The position numbers and the translations under genes were made by a program. From Azadirachta indica (taxonomy: Eukaryota; Streptophyta; Magnoliopsida; Sapindales; Meliaceae), in NCBI GenBank assembly GCA_022749755.1, contig CM040442.1, forward strand, positions 14,048,457 to 14,112,456: a stretch of 64,000 nt of DNA, in the 5' to 3' direction. Each line of letters opens with the position of its first letter. Within the stretch, counting starts at the first letter, position 1. The notes below the pieces were generated by a model. That model ran no database searches, was not told where the DNA came from, and was given only the letters and a program-made list of their open reading frames with translations. Below, one piece after another: positions 35,878 through 46,879 of the stretch.

Positions 35878-38800
35878 TCAGATAAAACGTTTATCAGAGA
35901 GTAGGATGTCTTTCCAAGCCTCGTAAAACATCCAGGTTATGCCAGAGGATGGCATGACTTTTAAACAGCTTGCACCCCATCCTCTATAAAGGCCTGTAAA
36001 ACCCTCCTCACGAATGACTTCAGAAAGTGCTGCAGCCATGTGGGGTGGACACTTACCTTGCAGAGCTCCCACCATCAGCCGCTTTCTAGCAACCTCCAGG
36101 GGAAAGCTGATGGTGCTAGCTGTTAGCCCTGGCCAAGTAAATGGAACACCAATTAGCTGGGATGATATTAAAATAATGACAACCATCATACAAGAAGCAT
36201 GTTCAACCAACAAGGGAAAGTGCTAATATGATATTTTTTGGTTCCCCTTTCCATTGAAAACTTTGTTGTACTTGCAATTTCATACACCATATGATGGAAG
36301 AAAATAAACAAATCTGATTGTGTGGTACATTGGACCCCAACAGTCTTTGATTCATATGGAATTTCAGCTCTCCCTCTTATACAGAAATGCATGTAACAAT
36401 TCAAGCAAGTCTTTTGGTTCTCCCTTCTGGAACAAACAAAGATCAAATACAGATAGCAGATAAAATATTATCACAATTTCATAAAAGTATCCAGGATGCA
36501 TGTCCGAAAATCTGATAAAGGAGAGGTGAAATGTATCCGTGGTTACAAGAAGCTGGAGTATAGCAAAGCAAACTCCTCTACCCTACTCAGAATAAATAAC
36601 ATTTTGACACATAACCCATGGTCAGTGGTTGGAAGAAAAAGGCAAAACCTTACAGTTTGTCAATATGAGATAAGTGACACTTCATTGGATGTTATTTAAG
36701 AAACCAAAAATTTTTCGCAAGAACTAGAGGAACTAAGCCAAGTTCTCACCTGCAAGAGCTCCAAGGGCAAGCATCTCTGGACGGTTTAGTGTCTTCTTAT
36801 TCTTTGATTTGCAGTAAGAAGTTTTAATTGTATCATAAATGAAATAGTAACATGTACTGTACGGGAGCATGCCAATCAGTGTAGGCGAAATACCGGAATA
36901 AAAAGCACCAATTCCGCCATCCTTGTAAATCTTGCTGATTGCAATGCTCAAAGTAGGGTACACATCTCGACTTACGGTCAACCGATCCTGCAGAAAGTAG
37001 GGAATTCATAAGTTTCAGAGCAGTGTAACAAATAAGAGGCAGTCATGCGATGCAAATCCATAAAGTGGAAGAAACAACAAGACAGTATGACTAGGTGAAG
37101 ATTTAATGCCACAATTTATAGCAGAAGAAATACAAACTGATTCCTTCCTAAAGGTATGTGCAAATACCTTCAACACTTCAAGAGGATGGCAAACAAGAGT
37201 GCTAGCAACTCCAGCAGCTGCACCAGCCACAGCAACAGGAGAAATCCAGGAGAGAGAAAAGTTCAAACTGAAGGACCAATTTGCACTTTTGGGAATTCAT
37301 TCTGACTCCATTTCTCTTGTGCTGATGTCATAGTTCGCTTCACACACTCAAATGTTCCAAGCTCAATTGCCTGGGTAGGGATTATACGCAGCATATTGAT
37401 TCCATTGCCAGCCCACAGACCTTGCCAACCCTGCTGCTCAATTACCTCAAGGAAGCTACCAGAAATATTTTTGGATCCAACACCAACCACCATTCTCGTC
37501 CTGCATATTTAAGAAGCTGTGGATCAGCAACATGTAACAATTAAGGTAGCTGTAACATAACAGGCAACTACCATGAGAAATTCAATTGACTGAATCTGTT
37601 AACCCAAAAAAAAAAACCTAATCCTCAAAAATTTAATGCGAATGAGGAAATCTCAAGAACCTTTTAGCTTCAATATTTATGAACCATGTTGGTTGGCTAA
37701 TAGATAATTCTTCCTATTTAGAGCTAAAACATATTTAAATGCCAGCAACTATGAATAAGTAATCATATCTTCACTACGTTTGAAGCAATATGATTAATAA
37801 ACATCTGAGCAAGGAAATAAAATTAAGAAAATTGCTAGAAACAAAAACTTTTAATGAACTGAATAAATACTAAGAAAAACCAAAGACAAACCAAACCTGA
37901 TCGTCTCAAGAGGAGCAAGAACAGCTTTAGTCATCGCCCCCGCCAAAGCCCCACTAAGAAACTCCCTGGCTTCTCTGGTCTTAAAGACATCCTGAATTAC
38001 AGGAAAGTACGTTTTTCTGTTACCACCAACATCAGATATGTTTCACTGATTGACAATGACCTAATATATTACTAAAGCTAGAACAGCCAATATTAAGCTT
38101 TCACTTATTGAGTGCCAATATTTTCAAGCCTTCCAACAAGACTACCAATCGTAGACAGCTTACTTGCAGTGTGCTTTCCATTTTCCACGACCAGGGAATT
38201 TGATATAAAATGATCAAAGGGAAGGAAAAAAAAAAAACTTTTTGCTTCTATAACAATAAAAGAAAGGAACAGATTTACCTCAATTTACCTTACTTTTCCT
38301 AGCAATTAAATAAAAAGGCAAGGTAAATGTCAAAGAACAAAATATGTTGTAGCAGTTAAATGATCCACAAATGAAAGGAACGAAATTGATTGTTAAAAAC
38401 ATTAACAGAGAATAATGAACACGGATAATGAGAGAAAACAATATAAGAAATCTCTTATTTTTCCTCAACATATTTAAAAATATATACCCATGTCTTTCTA
38501 TTTTCAATACAAGAATCCTAAATACATCTCCAAATTGGGACTTTCAGAACCGAACTAAAAAATTTTCCAAACAGAAAACTTTTATGTCTTGAGAGACTTA
38601 AAAGAGATAGAAAAGTTTTCAGCTTTGAGTCTTCTCCAGAAACTGTTTTTATTCTTGCCAACCAAACAGCACACAGTCATAAAAGTTCTTTACAAATTCT
38701 AGTAAAAAGAAAAAATAACTCCTTCAATGGCAAGTACATGACAATTAAATAGTCCCAGATCTCAATAGTTCCATTCCTCAACAAATTTCAATACTTCCAA

Positions 38801-39099
38801 ACATGGGTTCTCTTTTCCCATCAAACATGAACCGTAAACACTCCTTTCTTTTCCTTTTCCTCCGTTTCCCAGCAACCAAAAATCATCAAAACAAAACCAA
38901 AAAGAAAAAAAAATATAAAAAAAAACCAACTCACTTGAATAGCAGCCCTGAAATCAGGAAGCTGAAAGCGAAGCTCTAAAGGAGGAGAAACCTCTTTCTC
39001 AATCTCAATCTCTTTAGGCAGCATCACTATACCGGTGTAGATGTCGCAAAAAGCCCCAGCTCTGTATTTCTTATTCTGCGTTTGAGTTTCAAAATCCAT
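35878..39099 (-). CDS. Mitochondrial carrier (SLC25), BT1/BTL1-like adenine-nucleotide transporter type; exon 3 frameshift
   Basis: An organelle inner-membrane solute carrier. Exons (minus): 39099-38935, 37991-37897, 37500-37168, 36987-36750 and 36128-35878, all GT-AG, about 360 residues if one base is allowed for. Each of the three repeats has its PX[DE]XX[KR] signature: PLETIR, PLEVLK and PLEVAR. Other landmarks are GLWAGNGINMLRIIP, GAFYSGISPTLIGMLPYSTCYY and GLYRGWGASCLKVMPSSGITW. The N-terminal exon (55 codons, QTQNKKYRAGAFCDIYTGIV...) is not carrier repeat. Near 37263-37272 the frame breaks: the first half of exon 3 ends in a stop after IGPSV and the second half continues in another frame from NFSLSWISPV, so one base is missing. 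Either it is a sequencing error or the gene is recently disabled. The BTL1 assignment is from recall. Confidence 0.8.
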
Positions 39100-39159
39100 T
39101 ATACTTTTCTTCTCAGAAACAACACTTTTTCACATTATACTGTAAAACTAAAAGAACCC

Positions 39160-39175
39160 ATTTTTATATAAAGAG
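39160..39175 (-). promoter_or_regulatory. TATA box of the carrier gene
   Basis: On the minus strand CTTTATATAAAA lies about 65 bases upstream of the start codon. That leaves room for a short 5' UTR of about 30-40 bases. A pyrimidine-rich CTCTCTC block sits just upstream. Confidence 0.55.
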
Positions 39176-41117
39176 AGAGGGAGTTGAGAATTGACTCGCC
39201 TGAGAAGAGGATTTTTGGGACATGGACAAAATGTTGAAAGAGAGAAAGAGATTTTTTTTTAAAAAAAATAAATAATTTTCTTTTATTTTTTCTAGGATTT
39301 TAATTTATATAGGAGTTGAGCTTGATTAGGGTTTTGGTTTGGTTTTTGAAGTGCTAAACTTAGGCGCTTTTTTTTATCCTGTTGCTGTCCAAGACCCCCC
39401 CACCTCCAGTCCCTCACGCCAGACCAAGACTGCTTGAAACTGTTTTACTTTTTTAAAAGAAAAAGAATTATTTAATTTTTTTTGGTAAAATATTTGTCCC
39501 TGAACTAAATCAAATAACTAATTAGAATGTTATTTTCTTAATTATAACATTTTAGTCCACAGTCGGCCTTGTAGTAGGTTAGTATGTTACCAAGTGCAGC
39601 CGTCTGGTTAAAACTTTGGGAACTAAATTATTAAATTAAACAAAAAAAATCTCATTTGTTATTTGACAATGTTTAGAGGCAAAAAATGCTATTATTCAAT
39701 TACTTTTATAAAACAATTTATTTTTATTTTTAGTTATATCTATGAAAAAATGCTAAATACATATTAGAGTTTGATTTTTTATCAAACCGATCACATTCTA
39801 TCATATGTCTAATATTATTTAAAATTATCAAAAAAAATTTAAGATGTTAGTAAAAACGAGGCTAAACAGTCACATGATAAGTTAAAAAGCACATAAACTA
39901 TTTAAAATTTACTTTTGCTTTATCACGATCATAGATTAATCAAACGGTAATTGACATCCCATGAATAATTAGTCATTTTTGGTTCAAAGTAGTTAGTACA
40001 TTAACAATAATTAGTCATTTTTCACTCAAAATAAATGACACTTTAAGAGTAGTGAGTTAATTTTCACTCAAAATTTATTATAAACATTGCCGCATTTTAA
40101 TAGTTATCCATTCAATAATTTAAAAGGAATAAGTGCGCTGTTTTTAAATTTTTCTTTAAAGCTCTAATTTTACAAAATACTAGTTTAAATACAATAAAAA
40201 AAAGCAGTTAATTAAAGTAATTTACAATATTTGGATAAAATTTTGAATCCCAAACTCATTGACCTAATTAGTACCACAAATATATGAATAGATATTTTAA
40301 CTAATTAATTTATTTTTGAAAATACTAAAGTTATCTCCCAATTTTCCTATTTTAGAAAATTTATCTTGTACAACTTTATTTCCTTTTGGATGAAATTATG
40401 GATAAATGTTTTTCTAATTTTGGAAATTGCGAACAAAATTCAATAATTCGATGATAAAGACAATTTAATATAGAGTCAAATATGTATATATCGAAGACAT
40501 TATATGTATAAATTAAGTATGTAATCTATTACACATATTTTATATGGTATAAAAATAATTACAGTATTAAATCTATATTAAAATTATAAAAATATCTGTT
40601 AATTTATAAGTATTTTTGAAAAATATATTTCCTTATTAAAAAAAGCTACCAATTTTGTTTAGAAGGGTTTTGCTTATAGATAATACCTATTTTAATGTAG
40701 CTCAAATATGCATATCCTATAAGCATATAATAAATTAACAGATGAATTTTTAAATTTTAGCATTATAATCCCTGATTTGATATGTTGTTTAAAGGTGGTA
40801 AAAAGACAAAAGATATGGACTAAGTTATTAAAATTAAAAAACATATCTTCATTTGTTATTTTGTTAAAATCTAGTGATTCAAATGTTATTATACAATTTC
40901 CTAATTATGTATATAATCTGACATTACATAACGTTATTATGGTATGAAACATATTGAAAGTTTATAAAATATGTGATTAATTTCAAATCGCCCCCTTGGT
41001 ATATTAATATACAAAATATTATCTCAATGTTTTGTAAGTAATCAACATATCCCCGTACTGTCCCTCGTAACTGATTCAATCTAAGATTATAACTATGGGG
41101 TGTCGGTATTGCTTTCA
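39176..41117. other. AT-rich intergenic sequence
   Basis: Upstream region of the carrier gene followed by AT-rich sequence. No gene or paired repeat was recognised. The minus ORF at 40924-41118 has no motif. Confidence 0.45.
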
Positions 41118-41505
41118 AGTAGAATTTTTGGAAATAGATAATTTACAACTAAAACTTTTATAGACGGAGCTTTTCCTAAAAATTTATTAATATTTAGTTA
41201 TTACAAATAACTTTTAAAAAAATACTATAATTATTTTATGAAACAAATTTTAAGGCTATATAATAAAAAGATAATATAAAATCTTTAAAATAACATAAAG
41301 ATATTTTAAACTATTTAATTTTTAAAAAAATTAAAAACGCTTTACAGTTAAAAACTTGAAATTTAGTTTTTTAGTAGAAAAGTAATTTTTTTAATTTTCA
41401 AAGATTTGTCTCCAAAACCAACCAAATGACACCAAAGAAATTAAAAAAAAATGGTTAACATTAAAAAGGTTTTTTTAACTAATAAAAAAGTTAAACCAAA
41501 TGAGT
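41118..41505. repeat. Dispersed AT-rich repeat, copy 1
   Basis: Aligns with 51425-51785 and 51831-52075. Shared blocks: AAGTAGAATTTTT, ATTATTTAGTTATCACA-like, ATATAAAATCTTTAAAATAA and AACTTGAAATTT followed by TCTCC-AAACC. No ends or target duplication were resolved. Confidence 0.6.
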
Positions 41506-42921
41506 ATTATACAATATCAAAATAATTAAAAAAAATTAAAAAATAATTATATTTTTCTTAATATTTTCTCTCTTTTTTTTCTTTTTTAAATTTTCTAGGT
41601 TGTTTGATTCAAGATTAAAAGTAATTTTAAAAAAATAGAATAAAAATTTTAAGTCATATTTTTAGGATTCATATTATTTGAAAATGTGTTTGATCTAATA
41701 TTTGTACAATGAATGTTTGTGTATGTATATAATTATATAATACTAATTAAAAACTTTTATTTATTTAAATAAATCTTTTGAGAGACGTACCAAAACTGAA
41801 GATGAAGTAATACAATAATATTACTAAAGTAATGTGAAAATTAACTAGTCATTGTAGATTATCTCACGTATTAATTTTAATAAATTAAATTAAAATTAAG
41901 TACTACTATTTTATTAAAATTAACAGAAAAGTTATAATATCCAGAAAAGGAAAGGAGAAAGAAAATAATAAAAAAATTAAAAATATCAAGAATGTATCAC
42001 TTATTTTTTGTGGACTACTAATCAAATTAATTCAAATGATAATTTTATTTTAATGTTTTCAATTTATTTGAAAGTTTATATATGATTTAAAGTGCTAAAA
42101 TCTCAAATGAGGAAAACAAAACTTATTGAACTGGAAACAATAAAGATAAATATAATTTGACAAACGATGTAATAGAATCAGCAAATGAATTACATATCCA
42201 AACAAATTAGACCAAATTTTATTCTAAATAAGACTCATACAAAACAAAATCTTACTATTCCTTATTCATGGTTATGTGGGAGTTGAATCAACTGAATCTT
42301 GATAACCTAAACAAGATGATGAAGAGAATTCGAATTACCAACAAAAAATAGGCTATAATTTTTTAGAATGTTCACCGAAAGAGAGGAAAATAAATTTATG
42401 AAGAGAAGAGAAATTGAGGAAGTTAAGAGAAGGTATGCTGTTTAAAAGCGATGCAAAGATGTTGGATTATTATATATTCTTTTAAATATTTTTGTCAGAG
42501 ATTGATATTTTTAGTCTTGAGGTTTCATTGTTTTTGAGTATACATATTGATAAAATACTTTTGTTTTGTTAAATAGTAAAATGACAATAAAATCTTATAT
42601 TTTTACGTTTACAAATTGGTTAAATATTTTGGTTTTGTTCAAAAAAATAAAATAACAATATGTTCTTATGACATTTACCTTTTTGTCCTTAAAGTTAATG
42701 TTCAAATGTAATAGTAGAGGAGGTCTGTGATATATTCTCAATTTTTTTCTATTTACTTAATATACTTTTGAACTTCGAGAGAAAAATGTGATAATATTTT
42801 TACCAAAAAAAAAAAGAAGAAAAGATTAACCATACAATATAATAGTTTCAAATTTTGTGTTAACATGTCAAGTTTTGTTAATATGTTTCAATTATATTTT
42901 TAATATGTTTGGAATTTTATG

Positions 42922-42956
<35 letters not shown>

Positions 42957-43356
42957 ACATTAAACGTTTCAAGTTCAACGTTAACCATACAAACTTTCCT
43001 TTTATTTAAAGTTCTAAGGAAGCCATATTTCAAAAGAAAAAAAAAAGTTCTATGATAGTCATTTCAATATGTATATTATAGTTCCAATTTTGCATATAAT
43101 TTTTCAAGTCTATTTTTAACTTTTTTTAATTTGTTAGTTTTATGAATTTTTCATTATTTGTTTTCAGTTCAACATCTTTTTAAGTATTATAAGAAACAAT
43201 CTAAATATTTACGTATAATGTGTATTATCCATCTTCAATAAAGAGGTATTTATTCACATATTAGTAGAATTCTACCATAAATATGACTCGAGCATGTTCT
43301 CTACTTCTTACCATCCAACCCGAGGTTGGATGGCTCCAATGTTGTTTAATTATTTC
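41506..43356. other. AT-rich intergenic sequence with microsatellite
   Basis: No gene. It contains a (TA)n run at about 42924-42952. Confidence 0.45.
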
Positions 43357-43681
43357 AAAATTTATATTACATTTTTTATTTCTGTGTATCATACTTCAAA
43401 TTTATTATGACGTGACTTTTGCTTATAAAAATAAAACTAAATAAAAGAATGTTATAATTTCGTATTTTATTGTTGGTGATTTAATTTAAATCAAAATTAT
43501 TTATACCTACTGTTCTGTTAATATCAAGCATCATATTAGTTCTAAAATTTATATTACACTTTCTACTTCTGTGTACCATATTTGAAGTTGGGTATGAGGT
43601 ATCTTTTTGCTTATAAAAACAAATATAAATAAAATAATGTTATAATTTGGTATTTTTTTATTGGTTATTTTATTTAAATTG
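43357..43681. repeat. Diverged tandem duplication, period ~187 bp
   Basis: Units at 43357-43490 and 43544-43681 share AAAATTTATATTACA, TTCTGTGTA-CATA, TTTTGCTTATAAAAA and AATGTTATAATTT. The spacer between them is about 53 bases. Confidence 0.75.
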
Positions 43682-43878
43682 TAATATGTGGCCTGTGATT
43701 ATTCGTCAAAACTACCACACAACATGATTGATAAATATCATCTCCTTTAATTTTATATCGTATTTTGTTTTCTACCATTAAATTAAATATAGTTCTAATA
43801 CATGTGTTATGTTGTTAGGATAAATCAGCTATTAAAATAGCGGATAATTGGTTGTCTGTTTAATATCATGCAAAATCT

Positions 43879-44114
43879 TACAAGATCAGTAATATCTTTA
43901 TTTTACACAAAATTTTACATCAATTATGATTCGTTGGATATAAATATATTCAACAGTTAAAATTGTATTTGACATATATATTAATTATTGATGCATTAAT
44001 TATACATTAATTACATGGTTATATGTAATTTTAACCGTTGTATGTGTCAATATTTAACGGTTTACAATTGATGAAAGATTTTGTGTAAAATAAAAAAGTT
44101 GTTAATCTTGCCCT
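43879..44114. mobile_element. Palindromic MITE, copy 1
   Basis: Both halves pair through their whole length: AAGATCAGTAATATCTTTAT... at the left with ...AAGTTGTTAATCTTGCCC at the right, then ACACAAAATTTTACATCAATT with its complement. The centre is near TTAATTATTGATGCATTAAT. It adjoins a (TA)n run. Confidence 0.7.
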
Positions 44115-44130
44115 ATATATATATATAAAA

Positions 44131-44354
44131 GACAGGATCAACAGTTCCTTTTTTTTAAAAATAAAATCTTACATCAATTGTAAGCCGTTGGATATAAGTA
44201 CATTTAACGGTTGAGATTGCATCTGATATATGCATTAATTGTAGATGTATTAATTACATTATTAAATGTAATTTCAACTGATAGATGTGCTTATATTCAA
44301 CGGTTTATAATTGATATAAAATTTTGTGTAAAAAAAGGACTGCTGATCCTGTCC
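44131..44354. mobile_element. Palindromic MITE, copy 2
   Basis: Starts GACAGGATCAACAGTTCCTT and ends ACTGCTGATCCTGTCC, with inner pairing of TTACATCAATTGTAAGCCGT and its partner near 44300. Same family as copy 1, 16 bases away, and again bordered by (TA)n on both sides. Confidence 0.8.
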
Positions 44355-44594
44355 ATATATATATATATATATATATATACACACTATTTTATATATATAT
44401 ATATATATGCACACTATTTTGTGTTGAATCAAAACTCCCTAATATATATAAATATCATTTTTACCCTTTTTTTTTATATGGATAAAGGATTTACATACTT
44501 AATTTGGCCTATTAAACTTAATAATGCTAATAATTTCAAAAACATTTATTAAAGTCTTAATTTATTAAAAAAATAACAATTACACTCTTGTCAA

Positions 44595-44841
44595 ATAGTA
44601 GGTATTTAACAAAAATAGCTATTAAAACTTTAAAGTTCGACAAAATACAATATATTTACCTCTATGTTCTCATAGCAACAGTATCAGTCTCTCTGTATCT
44701 TCTCCTACTAGTACTACTTCCTCCATCACTCAGACACAAAATCAGCTAATAGTGTCTTCAGATCAACATGACCTTTTAATAGTCATTTACAAAAATAATT
44801 ATTAAATCTTTAAAGTTTGACAAAATATAATATATTTATCT
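44595..44841. repeat. Copia C scrap framed by ~65-bp direct repeats
   Basis: Bases 44660-44773 match 49554-49665 of copia C (CTCTATGTTCTCATAGCA, TATCAGTCTCTCTGTATCTT, AATCAGCTAATAGTGTCTTC) with few differences. The scrap is flanked by similar direct repeats, 44595-44661 and 44779-44841, sharing ATTAAA-CTTTAAAGTT-GACAAAATA-AATATATTTA. The scrap itself has no coding value. Confidence 0.8.
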
Positions 44842-45831
44842 AAAATACATTAATAAAATAAATAATAACATTATTTTTTAGCAAATTAATAATATAATAT
44901 TTATTAATATCTTAAATTCATATATACTATAAAATAATATATATTTATATTTTTTTAAATTAATGTTAAATTATTAATATATTTTAAATTGAATAAATTT
45001 ATATTTAAATAATAATATATTAATAAATATTTAATTATCAAGATGTTATAAAATAGTATTTGTCATTGTTATAATATTTATTTTTAGTTAAAAATTTAAA
45101 AATAATTTTCTTAACTAATCACTATTAAATAGAGATATTTTTCTAACAAATTAAAATCTTATTAAATATTTTTAAAATTATTAAAATTAATTAGTCTAAT
45201 ACAACAAACATTATAAACGCGTAAATCCTTCTTTATTCTCCATTTATATTTTGAGTTATTACTGAAAATATCATTTATATCCCTATATTTACTTATATTT
45301 ATGAATGGAGCTTAACGTTTTAACAAATTAGTCAGTGCTGATCGGTAGTAGAAATTGAATTTCAAAAAGGCATATTCAAAGCCCTCCAAGTTGGCTGCTA
45401 AGTAGGTCCAATTTTCTTTTCTAAAAGCAACTTCTTTTTCGCTTTTGAATGAATCAAAATTCAAAAGTTGTTAGAAATAGCCAAGAAAACACAACAAAAG
45501 TCTAGAGCATTGACTATTTGAGTCGTAGTCATTGGGCCAAAAGCCACGTGCCATGCGGTGCACCCATCATGCTACCTTTTCTTTTCTTGTGTTTTGAAAA
45601 TACTTTCTATCTTTTTGGGACCATTTTGTAGAAGAAGTTTCGAGTTCGATCGATGCCCCTTGGATGAGGAAGGAGTCATCAAATACACACAAAAACTATC
45701 ATTCATAACATCTTCGTTTATTATCAATTTTGGATCATACATGTGGAAATGTCACATTTAAAATGTATTATGTGAGATTTGAGTACTCCTCCTCCTATGA
45801 ATGAATTGTTGTCAATTTGATATTTTTTCTT
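44842..45831. other. AT-rich intergenic sequence
   Basis: No gene. The ORF at 45558-45761 lacks any recognisable domain. Confidence 0.4.
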
Positions 45832-45832
45832 A

Positions 45833-45871
<39 letters not shown>

Positions 45872-45872
45872 A
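45832..45872. repeat. (TAAA)n microsatellite
   Basis: About ten uninterrupted TAAA units. Confidence 0.95.
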
Positions 45873-46554
45873 CTCACTACACCATTTTTTAAAAAAATTC
45901 TTTAATTTCGAAATATGCAATCACCTATCAATTAAGTGTTAAAGAGTCTTGACCATCAATTAAGGGCGTAATTATGAGTCTTGATGTCTCTTTTATCTCA
46001 CAACGAGGACAAAAATTTCATATATTATAAATAGATATTTGAAAGAAGTATAAAAATTTTACATATTATATACAATAATTTGAGGTGTTTTATAATTGTA
46101 ATTATGTAAACTTTCAATAGATTTCTAATTTGTAACATTAGTATATTTTTTTAAAAAACAATCAGTTGTGTGTATTGACGAATTATGGTTTAGGGTGTTT
46201 TGAAACCATAAAAAAATTAAATAAATAAACTCATTAAATACGTAATATATATAAATTTTTTAGGAATATACATAATATATATAAACTTTTAGCCAAGTAG
46301 ACATAAGATATTAAATTTTGTTAAAAAGTTAAGTTAATATATATAATAAAAGAGAAATTTTCTAAATATAACTAGATAATATATAATAAAATCTTATCAA
46401 ACAAATGTATGAGTTTCAATAATTGAGCCTAATCACGATTTTTTTTTTCAATTGCATTTATTATTATTTATTACTATAACTTTATTGCTTTATTTCTTTT
46501 CTTTATCTAAAATCTAAATTTTTTAATAATAATATAAAAAATATAATACACGGT
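45873..46554. other. AT-rich intergenic sequence, possible SINE tail
   Basis: Bases 46110-46145 (CAATAGATTTCTAATTTGTA...) resemble the 3' part of the SINE at 9769-10025 (GATAGATTTCTAATGTAATG). A diverged SINE relative may occupy roughly 45900-46150, but the promoter boxes are not clear. Confidence 0.3.
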
Positions 46555-46844
46555 GAAAAAAGATCAACATCCTTTTTTAACACAAATTTTACATTAATTA
46601 TAAACTATTAATTTAAATAAAATTATATATATATATTATAATTAATGCATTCATAATTAATATATATGTCAGATATAATTTTAATCGTTAAATGGGATAA
46701 GATCTAATGGGTTACAATTGATATATAAAATTATATGTAGAAAAAAAATTACATATATTATATTTAAATAGGATAAGATCTAATGGGTTAGAATTGATAT
46801 ATAAAAAATTGTATAAAGAAAAAAAAAATCATTAATCTTATCCA
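46555..46844. mobile_element. Palindromic MITE, copy 3, with an internal duplication
   Basis: The ends AAGATCAACATCCTTTTTT and, reversed, the CATTAATCTTATCC region pair as in copies 1 and 2. The right half is duplicated: GGATAAGATCTAATGGGTTA occurs twice, about 75 bases apart. It is followed by a (TA)n run. Confidence 0.65.
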
Positions 46845-46879
46845 ATATATATATATATATATAATTTATATAGATATAC

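Noticed and set aside
36014..37333. Plus-strand ORFs across the carrier gene
   Set aside because: Shadows of carrier exons on the other strand.
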